NCBI GenBank assembly: GCA_040235565.1
Contig: JBECLA010000018.1
Coordinates: 1 to 11,279, forward strand
Length of the DNA: 11,279 nt
Reading direction: 5' to 3'
Origin: JAHEIJ01 sp040235565
GTDB taxonomy: Bacteria; Pseudomonadota; Gammaproteobacteria; UBA6429; Thiohalophilaceae
Part shown: positions 1-6,319 of the stretch, piece after piece
Position numbering within the stretch: position 1 is the stretch's first letter
How the letters are laid out: every line of letters starts with the position of its first letter
Translations under genes and position numbers: made by a program
Notes under the pieces: generated by a model
Database searches by the model: none
The model's input: only the letters and a program-made list of their open reading frames with translations
Told to the model about the DNA's origin: nothing

Positions 1-965
1 GTCGGGACCAGATTGTCACTGGCACTGAACTACGTCAGGCAAAGGAACCGCCGGAGATCGATCGCCTGACACGTAATGCGCGCGTGTTTGCCCGGGTCGA
101 ACCGCAACAGAAACTCGACATCGTGCAATCCTTGCAACGTCATGGTCACTTCGTCGCTGTCAGTGGTGACGGCGCCAATGACGCACCGGCCTTGCGCGCC
201 GCCCAGGTTGGCATCGCGATGGGTAAAAGCGGCACCGATGTCGCACGTGAGACCGCAGAACTGATCATCACGGATGATGATTTCAGCTCGATGGTAGCGG
301 GTGTCGAGGAAGGTCGTATTGCCTACGCCAATGTGCGCAAGGTCATTTTTCTCCTCATCTCTACCGGGGCAGCGGAACTGGTGCTATTTACCCTGGCACT
401 TATTACCGGCTTGCCTTTGCCTTTACTCGCAGTCCAGTTGCTATGGTTGAATCTGGTTACCAATGGTATCCAGGATGTGGCGCTCGCGTTTGAACCGGGC
501 GAAGGTGATGAACTCGAGCGACCACCGCGGCCACCGAGGGAGTCCATCTTCAATCGAATCATGATCGAACGGATGGTCATTTCCGCCTTAACCATCGGCA
601 TCGTGGCCTTTTTACTCTTCCAGTGGTTAATGAATCAGGGTTTCACCATGGAGGAAGCACGTAATGGCACTTTGTTGCTGATGGTATTATTCGAGAATAT
701 CCATGTATTTAACAGCCGCTCCGAGACCCGTTCGGCCTTCCGGCATAATCCCCTGCGCAACCCGATTCTGTTATTCGGGACAGTTGCCGCCCAGTTGGTA
801 CACATCGGTGCCATGTATACCCCCTGGCTCAGCGATGTCTTGCAAATTCAACCGGTGTCACCGGAGCATTGGCTGCAGTTATTGGGTATGGCGCTCAGCG
901 TACTGGTGGTCATGGAGTTACACAAACTTATGCATCATTACTTCTCAAAAAAGAACACACCGTAA
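1..965 (+). CDS. P-type cation-transporting ATPase, C-terminal part (5' end outside window)
   Basis: The reading frame is open from base 3 to the stop at 963-965 (320 residues), so the N-terminal two thirds, including the phosphorylated Asp, lie outside the window. The fragment opens with the end of the N/P domain (VTGTEL), then FARVEPQQKLDIV, then the hinge GDGANDAPAL near fragment residues 55-64, which binds Mg2+ in the P domain. Six hydrophobic segments follow, matching M5 to M10. The M6 stretch LWLNLVTNGIQDVALAFEP and the M8 stretch LFENIHVFNSRSE align with SERCA-type (P2A) pumps. From SERCA knowledge the M5 Glu, M6 Asn and Thr and M8 Glu cation ligands are kept, but M5 Asn768 is Gly and M6 Asp800 is Asn. 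The family is therefore sure, while Ca2+ as the substrate is not. It acts in the inner membrane. No clear terminator follows the stop. Confidence 0.95.
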   Translation, partial: RDQIVTGTELRQAKEPPEIDRLTRNARVFARVEPQQKLDIVQSLQRHGHFVAVSGDGANDAPALRAAQVGIAMGKSGTDVARETAELIITDDDFSSMVAGVEEGRIAYANVRKVIFLLISTGAAELVLFTLALITGLPLPLLAVQLLWLNLVTNGIQDVALAFEPGEGDELERPPRPPRESIFNRIMIERMVISALTIGIVAFLLFQWLMNQGFTMEEARNGTLLLMVLFENIHVFNSRSETRSAFRHNPLRNPILLFGTVAAQLVHIGAMYTPWLSDVLQIQPVSPEHWLQLLGMALSVLVVMELHKLMHHYFSKKNTP

Positions 966-1174
966 ACAGCACATTGCATATACATCATCGTTCACCCACC
1001 TCAAACTTCCCCTTCATAAACGCTTTATGACTTACGCTCTTCAGGGTTATTACAACAATCCGATTGAATTTTCTGTTGGAAGTGAAAGAATATAAAATCA
1101 GCGCCCATCAAACAGAATGAGTCGCGCTTATAAACCGTCAACGATTGATACCATCAGTCAATAAGGAATCCGTC

Positions 1175-1639
1175 ATGTTAGAAAAGCACCAACCAGCGCC
1201 GCTATTCAGTTCACCCAACCAGGATAACAAGCCCGTCAATCTGGCCGACTATAAAGACAAACAAAACATCATTTTGTATTTTTACCCCAAGGATGATACA
1301 CCCGGCTGCACCATCGAAGCCAACCAGTTTACCGAACTGGCCAGGGATTTCGCCGCAGTTGATACGGTAGTCATTGGTGTCAGCAAGGACTCTTGTGAGA
1401 GTCACCAGGCGTTTATAAATAAATTCGATCTCAACCTGGAGTTACTGGCTGACACCACGGGCGAGGTCTGTGACAAGTATGGGGTGTGGCAGGAAAAGGA
1501 AAAAAGCGGAGTTAAAAAAATGGGGATCGTACGCTCGACGTTTCTGATTAACAAACAAGGGATACTGGAAGAGGCTATGTACAACGTCAATCCTGATGGG
1601 CACGCACAGGAAATGCTAGACAAGATTAAAGCACTATAG
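1175..1639 (+). CDS. bcp: Bcp/PrxQ-type peroxiredoxin (thiol peroxidase)
   Basis: A 154-residue cytosolic thioredoxin-fold peroxidase that would reduce H2O2 and organic hydroperoxides at the expense of thioredoxin-like donors. The family motif FYPKDDTPGCT gives the active site: Pro38, Thr42 and peroxidatic Cys45, with the conserved Arg120 in VRSTF. The length is normal for Bcp. The E. coli-type resolving Cys five residues after the peroxidatic one is replaced by Asn50; the only other cysteines are Cys74 (VSKDSCESH) and Cys99 (EVCDKYG), so the disulfide partner is uncertain. The ATG at 1175 is chosen because AAGGA at 1163-1167 lies 7 bases upstream; a TTG at 1145 in frame would add ten non-family residues. 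The gene stands alone, 209 bp after the ATPase, and a weak -10-like TATAAA occurs at 1091-1096. Confidence 0.95.
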   Translation: MLEKHQPAPLFSSPNQDNKPVNLADYKDKQNIILYFYPKDDTPGCTIEANQFTELARDFAAVDTVVIGVSKDSCESHQAFINKFDLNLELLADTTGEVCDKYGVWQEKEKSGVKKMGIVRSTFLINKQGILEEAMYNVNPDGHAQEMLDKIKAL

Positions 1640-1700
1640 TGCAGGGACACAGTGAAAATGTGAGCGAGTATCGGCTTACGGCCAAAACAAGTTACTCGCA

Positions 1701-1754
1701 TGCAGTAAAACGAAATTCGGGTTAATGCTGTTATATTTTCAGGGTTTTACTGCA
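1701..1754. other. Long inverted repeat between convergent genes
   Basis: TGCAGTAAAAC at 1701-1711 and GTTTTACTGCA at 1744-1754 are perfect 11-bp inverted arms around a 32-base A+T-rich loop. The element fills the gap between the bcp stop (1639) and the stop of the phosphoribulokinase-like gene (1761). It could form a hairpin on either transcript and may help termination, but neither side has a good U-tract. A second, weaker pair (GCGAGTA 1664-1670 and TACTCGC 1693-1699) lies beside it. Confidence 0.5.
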
Positions 1755-1760
1755 ATTCAT

Positions 1761-2729
1761 TTAGATTTCTACTATTTTGCCCGTTCGTTTCATCTCCACC
1801 AGTCGGTGTACCATGGGAGTGCAGATAACTTCCATGGCATGTTCCATGGAGCTACCAGGTACTACCAGGGTATTTGAACGGGACATGAAGGAACCGTCGA
1901 GCTTGTTAAGAAGATCGGGAAAATCAAATTTTTTCGGTTCACGAAAACGAATCACAATCATGCTCTCATCCAGGCAGGGTACCTCACGGGCAATAAAGGG
2001 ATTGGAGGTATCCACCAGTGGAACCCGCTGAAAATTAATATCGGTCAGCGAAAACTGCGGAGTGATGTATTTGATATAATCGGGCAATCGCCTCATGATG
2101 GCATGGGCCACCGCTTCCTGCGTACCCCCTTTTTCTGTGGTATCGCGGTGTATCTTCTGTATCCATTCCAGATTGATCGCTGGCACCACACCAATCAGCA
2201 AGTCGACCCACCTGGCCACATCGATACCGTAATCAGCCCGTTCCATCATCTGCTGACGCACCTTTACCACGAAGGGGTTGTGTGAGGGAGACATGTCGCG
2301 CCGCGACCAGCTTTCCCAGGTCACACCACCATGCATGCCCTCGTAAAAAAGCAGATCACTACCCTCCGGAATCTCTTTCCATGGTGTAAAGGTGCCCTCA
2401 GGTACAGCCAATGCCTCAGCCTGTTCCAGATTCTCGGCATACTTACGATACAAACATGAGCCTGTGCGAGAATACTCTTGAAAGACACCCTCCATTCGAT
2501 CGAACAGGTTGACCTCCGGACCAAAATGACTGAGTCGCCTGCCGCGCTTGATCGACTCGGCAACGACCTCACGCATCTTTTCCCGGTTATAGCGCCGGAA
2601 ACTGTTTCCCTCAATGAAAAATGGGATAATTTTCTCACGCCGAAAAACCTTTGCAAATGCGCTGCATACCGTCGTCGTACCTGCTCCCGATGAGCCAGTA
2701 ACAGCAATAATAGGGTGCTTTACAGACAT
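1761..2729 (-). CDS. prk: Phosphoribulokinase-family protein with altered catalytic residues
   Basis: A 322-residue P-loop protein of the bacterial class I phosphoribulokinase family, which normally phosphorylates ribulose 5-phosphate to RuBP with ATP. Visible are the Walker A region TGSSGAGTTT (11-20), Arg31, the Walker B end LLFYEGMHGG with Glu130, EWIQKIHRD with Lys192, Arg195 and Asp196, and the C-terminal signatures TDINFQRVP and VDTSNPFIAR. However, the substrate loop that reads EGDxFHR in R. sphaeroides and E. coli PrkB reads EGNSFRRYNR here (residues 40-49). Asn42 and Arg45 replace the catalytic Asp42 and His45, and Lys200 stands where Arg173 would be. About 28 extra residues (roughly 138-168, including RRDMSPSHNPF) follow the Walker B strand, explaining the length against the usual 290. 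Family membership is certain; ribulose-5-phosphate kinase activity is doubtful. The ATG has only a weak AAGAG ribosome site. It is convergent with bcp, and no RuBisCO gene is nearby. Confidence 0.9.
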   Translation of the reverse strand: MSVKHPIIAVTGSSGAGTTTVCSAFAKVFRREKIIPFFIEGNSFRRYNREKMREVVAESIKRGRRLSHFGPEVNLFDRMEGVFQEYSRTGSCLYRKYAENLEQAEALAVPEGTFTPWKEIPEGSDLLFYEGMHGGVTWESWSRRDMSPSHNPFVVKVRQQMMERADYGIDVARWVDLLIGVVPAINLEWIQKIHRDTTEKGGTQEAVAHAIMRRLPDYIKYITPQFSLTDINFQRVPLVDTSNPFIAREVPCLDESMIVIRFREPKKFDFPDLLNKLDGSFMSRSNTLVVPGSSMEHAMEVICTPMVHRLVEMKRTGKIVEI

Positions 2730-2788
2730 CTTTATACTCTTGGAGTCCTGTCACTAACTTTACGCGAAATATAAAATAATGATACAGC

Positions 2789-2820
2789 GAATGTCAGCTA
2801 GCGGCCAAAAGCAGACATTT
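2789..2820. repeat. Short dispersed palindromic repeat, copy A
   Basis: AATGTC and GACATT form the outer arms and GCT/AGC the inner arms around a GGCCAAA core. The sequence resembles the short intergenic repeat copies at 5348-5407 and 7272-7302. It lies in the 167-bp gap upstream of the phosphoribulokinase-like gene and downstream of the ATC-hydrolase-like gene. From memory, words of this type (translated as 'ALGQKQT') recur in many proteobacterial genomes; this could not be searched here. Confidence 0.5.
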
Positions 2821-2896
2821 AGCGCCGAAATTCAATGGCGCGCGCTTTTTAGCGACCACTGGAATGACTTGTTATGTGGCGTCCTTTTTTGGACAC

Positions 2897-3553
2897 TCAC
2901 GACGATACTTCCTTTTCGGATTGCGCTGTGTGTGTCGGGAATTCCCATCTGAAGTCGCAATACTCAGCGCCATTCACGATGGTCTGTGTACGAACCAATT
3001 CGATCCCATATTCGCGTGCCATGCAGTAGTCCAGGTTGCATAAGCAATGCGCGGTGACCTCGGGAGGAACACCCTGGTCCTTGAAGTAGTCAGCAGCCGG
3101 ACAAACTGTGACGTCGAACGCCACGCCTGTATCCGATGGCAGGTGCCGATGTACAAATGGTGGGGTGAAGAAGTAACGGGTTATTATTCCAAATAGCCAT
3201 TTGAACCTGGTTTCCCGTTTGGCACTGCGAAGTCGTGAAATTTTGAACATGGCAGCCGTCACGGGTTGGTAATACTCTGCTCCGACCGTCTCGACGAATT
3301 CACCGGCCTCGACCTGGCTCATGCCATGTTCCTGCACGGCTCGATAAAGTGATAAATTCCACTCGTAATATCGCATCAGGAGGTTGAGTGAGAAGCCATA
3401 GCGGGGACGACTGGGTGCCAACCGAGATTGCCAATTACGAGTTGAGCGCCAGACTTGCTCTGACTTGTCCGGAAAATGCTTCTGTAAATGATAAGTTGCG
3501 GCTCGCCTGAAATTAACGTCCGGCAAGTACCAACGAAGAAGTACCATAATCAT
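2897..3553 (-). CDS. L-2-amino-thiazoline-4-carboxylate hydrolase-like protein
   Basis: A 218-residue protein without signal peptide or membrane segments. The C-terminal half carries the pattern I associate with the ATC hydrolase family (PF14196): CPAADYFKDQG (151-161), CLCNLDYCMA (170-179) and NGAEYCDFRW (194-203). Cys151, Cys170, Cys172, Asp175, Cys177 and Cys199 are candidates for metal binding or catalysis. The founding member opens the thiazoline ring on the route to L-cysteine in Pseudomonas, but most relatives are uncharacterised, so the substrate is unknown here. The start is the ATG at 3551-3553, six bases after a perfect AGGAGG; a TTG seven codons upstream would place that ribosome site inside the gene. 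It follows the FAD oxidoreductase by 111 bp on the same strand with no strong terminator between (only a 6-bp hairpin at 3605-3629), so co-transcription is likely. Family call moderate to good. Confidence 0.75.
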   Translation of the reverse strand: MIMVLLRWYLPDVNFRRAATYHLQKHFPDKSEQVWRSTRNWQSRLAPSRPRYGFSLNLLMRYYEWNLSLYRAVQEHGMSQVEAGEFVETVGAEYYQPVTAAMFKISRLRSAKRETRFKWLFGIITRYFFTPPFVHRHLPSDTGVAFDVTVCPAADYFKDQGVPPEVTAHCLCNLDYCMAREYGIELVRTQTIVNGAEYCDFRWEFPTHTAQSEKEVSS

Positions 3554-3559
3554 ATTCCA

Positions 3560-3565
3560 CCTCCT
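3560..3565 (-). promoter_or_regulatory. Ribosome binding site fixing the start at 3553
   Basis: CCTCCT on the plus strand gives a perfect AGGAGG on the minus strand, six bases before the ATG at 3551-3553. This decides against the longer TTG-initiated reading from 3574, in which these bases would be coding. Confidence 0.85.
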
Positions 3566-3664
3566 ATGCGGCAAAATCCGTAATGCCCAAGAGTTTGAAG
3601 CTATTGCCGTTCTTGAGCCGCAGACGGCATTCCATTCCCAGTAGAAAGCTCGAATTCTTATGCC

Positions 3665-5218
3665 TTATCTGAATTTCTGGAAGACACGTGGATCAATCGC
3701 CGCTGCACCGAACATACCACCCGAAAGAGCCCCGGCGATTCCAGGACTCATCACGTCCTGGCCTGACAAGAATAGACCGGGAACAGGGGTGCGGGCGTTG
3801 AGTGCATCCGATAACATTCGACGCGGGGTCGTTTCGACGCCATAGATCCCACCCTTCTCGTGGCCGGTAAATAAAGCAGTGGCGAGTGGCGTGCCAAGTT
3901 CGTGGTAAACGATAAGCGGCGCCAGGTCCGGGAATTTCTCCGCGAAGAACTCCAGCATCCTGGACTCGATACGCTGCTTGAACCCGGCCCACTCGTCGGC
4001 ATTTTCATCAGCCCCGCCATCCGCAAATTTGGCCACTGATGACCAGTCGGCCCAGAGCAACATATCACCGGTGTGTTTGTTCGACGGACCTGGATCATGC
4101 GTGGGATCCTTGAGCGAGGCAAACGACACAAACATCATCGGAATTGGTTCGCCACCTGCCGCTGCCCAGATGGCATCATTGGTATCCCAGCTTTGGTAAA
4201 ACCAGTGGTTCGCGCGTGTTGCCCCGTGTCGGGCGATATCACCCTCGAAGCCGAGAAACAGATCGAAGTGGCAGATCGACGGCTTGAATGTCGCTATCTC
4301 GGTAGCCCAGGGCTGCTGGCGAATTTCCTCCGGCAGCAGGTGCTTCACGGTTTCACTGGCGCCGATCGCCGAGACGATGAAGGGCGCGTTGAATTGTTCA
4401 CCGGGTTTGGTGCGCACGCCTACGGCTTTGCCGTCTTCAAATAATATTTCGCTGACCGGTGTTCCGGCGCGGGCGCTGCCTCCCGCGGCTTCGATCACGG
4501 GAACCATTCCCCTGGCAATGGCAGCGGCACCGCCGACAGGATAGGCGGCGCCTTCGAGATAGTGGCCCATGATCGTACCGTGAATGGCGAAGCTTGCTTC
4601 TTTCGGTTTACCGCCATAGGTGCCCCACTGTGCCGACAACACCGCGGCGAGCTGCGGGTTGCTGATGAGTTCCGCGATGACCTCGCCGGTCGTGCGACTG
4701 CACCAGCGCTGCATCTTCTTTTTATTCCACCAGTGATGCGCAGAACGGAATGGCTCGGGCATGGCTCGCTCGGCACCCACCATGTGTCCGGCCTCCTCCG
4801 CCGACAGCAATGCCTCAAAGTAGGCATCGATTTCGGCAGCATTATCGGGAAACCGGTCCTTGAGCTCCATCTTGTAGGCTTCGGCCGGGCGCCCTACCGA
4901 AATCTCGAATCCATCCGGGAAGTGTAGCGTGTCGTAGATAGTGCCAACCGAGCGAAACTCGATGGTCCCACCACTGAGCCAGTCCAGGATCCGGCCCGCC
5001 AACTGATCATGGCCGAATGTGCCACAATAATGGAGGCCGACGTTCCAGGAGAAGCCGTTTCGAGAGAAGGAATGTGTCAGTCCACCGATTGCCTGCGCTT
5101 GCTCAAGAAGCAAGACTTTGTGATCCAGCCGGGAAAGTGCAGTGGCCGTCGTCATTCCGCCCATGCCAGATCCGATGACAATGACATCGAACTCATTAGT
5201 TGATGCTTTAGCTGTCAT
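3665..5218 (-). CDS. FAD-dependent oxidoreductase, phytoene desaturase / CrtISO / retinol saturase family
   Basis: A 517-residue flavoprotein of the amine-oxidase/phytoene-desaturase superfamily. The N-terminal Rossmann fold reads VIVIGSGMGG (12-21) with Glu39 at the end of the second strand to bind the FAD ribose, followed by IGGLTHSF. The segments WNVGLHYCGTFG and YPVGGAAAIARGM, and the C-terminal FAD motif SGQDVMSPGIAGALSGG, are closest to the carotenoid isomerase and all-trans-retinol 13,14-reductase branch. Relatives reduce, isomerise or desaturate conjugated polyenes or other hydrophobic substrates; no carotenoid genes are near, so the substrate is unknown. Length is complete. GAGGAG lies 10 bases before the ATG, and an extended -10 promoter lies at 5257-5265. 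It is the first gene of a probable unit with the ATC-hydrolase-like gene downstream. Confidence 0.9.
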   Translation of the reverse strand: MTAKASTNEFDVIVIGSGMGGMTTATALSRLDHKVLLLEQAQAIGGLTHSFSRNGFSWNVGLHYCGTFGHDQLAGRILDWLSGGTIEFRSVGTIYDTLHFPDGFEISVGRPAEAYKMELKDRFPDNAAEIDAYFEALLSAEEAGHMVGAERAMPEPFRSAHHWWNKKKMQRWCSRTTGEVIAELISNPQLAAVLSAQWGTYGGKPKEASFAIHGTIMGHYLEGAAYPVGGAAAIARGMVPVIEAAGGSARAGTPVSEILFEDGKAVGVRTKPGEQFNAPFIVSAIGASETVKHLLPEEIRQQPWATEIATFKPSICHFDLFLGFEGDIARHGATRANHWFYQSWDTNDAIWAAAGGEPIPMMFVSFASLKDPTHDPGPSNKHTGDMLLWADWSSVAKFADGGADENADEWAGFKQRIESRMLEFFAEKFPDLAPLIVYHELGTPLATALFTGHEKGGIYGVETTPRRMLSDALNARTPVPGLFLSGQDVMSPGIAGALSGGMFGAAAIDPRVFQKFR

Positions 5219-5256
5219 TTACCGGCATCTCCTCTTTTTCCCCCGCATGTCTGTCA

Positions 5257-5265
5257 ATTATATCA
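5257..5265 (-). promoter_or_regulatory. Extended -10 promoter for the FAD oxidoreductase
   Basis: On the minus strand the sequence is TGATATAAT, a perfect TATAAT preceded by the TGn extension, about 38 bases upstream of the start codon. No -35 box stands at 17-bp spacing, as extended -10 promoters allow. A 7-bp inverted pair, TATCAGT (5261-5267) and ACTGATA (5303-5309), overlaps and flanks it and could be an operator. Confidence 0.55.
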
Positions 5266-5347
5266 GTAACTGTTCCGATTTCAGGTCAACCGATTGCTCT
5301 TAACTGATAACAGGTATTTGCATTTCATATCCGAAAGTGCCAAGTGT

Positions 5348-5407
5348 GAATGGCCACTTTGGGTCGGTATGCGTCATAGTCTCAGATCGGCCATAAGCGG
5401 TTATTCA
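5348..5407. repeat. Short dispersed repeat, inverted degenerate pair (copies C and D)
   Basis: Bases 5348-5376 (ATGGCCACTTTGGGTC core) match the copy at 7272-7302 at most positions of the core ATGxCCxCTTTGGGTC. Bases 5384-5407 read in reverse (AATAACCGCTTATGGCC) as a second degenerate copy. The pair sits between the FAD oxidoreductase promoter and the terminator at 5417-5438. Confidence 0.4.
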
Positions 5408-5416
5408 TCAAACACG

Positions 5417-5438
5417 AAAAAAACCCCGCCGAAGCGGG
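5417..5438 (-). terminator. Intrinsic terminator of the 5508-6083 gene
   Basis: On the minus strand CCCGC-TTCG-GCGGG is followed by a run of seven T. This is a G+C stem capped by a stable UUCG tetraloop with a U-tract, 70 bases after the stop codon. The 23-base core (5419-5441) differs at one position from the terminator at 6272-6294. Confidence 0.9.
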
Positions 5439-5507
5439 ATTGTGAATAGGTTAATGTTGTTAGGATTGTTTACGCCGATTTACAAACCCAAGACCAGCAA
5501 GTTGTAT

Positions 5508-6083
5508 TTACTCATCGACTAGAAGACCTGTGATCGCTACAATGATAAACACTTCTGAACTCGCTTCATTGGTCACACGTACCACATCCTGAAAGACATA
5601 TCCGGTTTCAAAGGCCCTATGGATGCCCGAGCCAAAGAAGACCTCGCGAATCATGATGTCAGATTCACCATCATTAATGTAAAATCCGATTCGTGTAGAA
5701 GGAGTTGGCGCGAATCCCATCTGCGGAGAAACGCTAAGATCAGTAAGAATAAAGCGTTTCCCTGGAGGGACCACAAACCGATCGACTGTATTGCCAGGTG
5801 CGAGTCCATACGCGCCCCTATTAACGATTTCTGGTCCTGTCGCCTGGTCGACAATTGTCACAGGGACTGGATTATCAGCCTCATTGTTTACGCTTATGTT
5901 CCACTCACCAGCCTGTTCCACTTGCACTGGATCGGGTACATTAACATCTATTGGTCCTGTGATAGTTGCTTCAACTGACCCTGAGACTGGTGGCATACTG
6001 ATAACGTTAACGTCTTTTGGAAGTGGGTCTGCATTCGCAACAGACACAATTAAACTGGATAAAAAAATTAAGAAATATTTCAT
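5508..6083 (-). CDS. Exported protein of unknown function, beta-rich
   Basis: A 191-residue protein that I do not recognise. Residues 1-18 are a Sec signal peptide (MKYFLIFLSSLIVSVANA, cleavage before Asp19). The mature N-terminus is a run of short alternating valine-rich strands (DVNVISMPPV, GSVEATITGP, IDVNVPDPVQV, NPVPVTIVD), a pattern seen in assorted exported beta-repeat proteins. From about residue 105 the sequence (VPPGKRFILTDLSV, TRIGFYINDGE, SSEVFIIVAITG) suggests a beta-sandwich. There are no cysteines, no lipobox and no membrane anchor, so it is probably periplasmic or secreted. The start is well supported by AAGGAGG eight bases upstream. It has its own terminator, and another exported protein gene lies just upstream on the same strand with its own terminator, so the two are probably separately transcribed. 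Export confidence is high; function unknown. Confidence 0.8.
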   Translation of the reverse strand: MKYFLIFLSSLIVSVANADPLPKDVNVISMPPVSGSVEATITGPIDVNVPDPVQVEQAGEWNISVNNEADNPVPVTIVDQATGPEIVNRGAYGLAPGNTVDRFVVPPGKRFILTDLSVSPQMGFAPTPSTRIGFYINDGESDIMIREVFFGSGIHRAFETGYVFQDVVRVTNEASSEVFIIVAITGLLVDE

Positions 6084-6136
6084 TTTGTGTCCCTCCTTGT
6101 GAAATATCTAAATGAATAGCAGCCGATTGTTTCGCT

Positions 6137-6152
6137 ATCACGACTTCGTGAT
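6137..6152. promoter_or_regulatory. Palindrome upstream of the 5508-6083 gene, possible operator
   Basis: ATCACGA-CT-TCGTGAT is a perfect 7-bp inverted repeat with a 2-base centre, about 54 bases upstream of the start codon at 6083. Just beyond it GATCATTG occurs twice in direct orientation, at 6169-6176 and 6189-6196, exactly 20 bases apart (two helical turns). Spacing and position suit a regulator-binding region, but no regulator is identified. Confidence 0.35.
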
Positions 6153-6271
6153 TGGATGAAATGAGTTAGATCATTGAAGCGAAAGGTTGATCATTGCAGG
6201 TACGAAAAAAGGATTAAAAAATGCCCGTCTCGGCTTAGCATCGACACCCATGGCTTTCGCGTTTAGCAAAC

Positions 6272-6291
6272 AAAAACCCCGCCGAGGCGGG
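6272..6291 (-). terminator. Intrinsic terminator of the 6320-7144 gene
   Basis: On the minus strand CCCGC-CTCG-GCGGG followed by GTTTTTG forms a short G+C stem with a U-tract, 29 bases after the stop codon. It is the near-identical partner of the terminator at 5417-5438. Confidence 0.85.
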
Positions 6292-6319
6292 ATTAGATTA
6301 ATATTTATTGCATTGAAGT

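Noticed and set aside
1145..1174. TTG start extending Bcp by ten residues
   Set aside because: The ATG at 1175 has AAGGA at good spacing and gives the usual family N-terminus.
1761..2729. Part of a Calvin-cycle gene cluster
   Set aside because: No RuBisCO, cbbR or other carbon-fixation gene is in the window, and the catalytic residues are altered.
2822..2841. GCGCC/GGCGC hairpin followed by CTTTTT as a plus-strand terminator
   Set aside because: No plus-strand gene ends here; both flanking genes are on the minus strand.
3554..3574. TTG start extending the ATC-hydrolase-like protein by seven residues
   Set aside because: The added codons contain the AGGAGG ribosome site that serves the ATG at 3551-3553.
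5257..5290. Classic -35/-10 promoter using TTGACC upstream of TATAAT on the minus strand
   Set aside because: The spacing is 21 bases, too long for a normal sigma-70 promoter; the TGn extension explains the -10 better.
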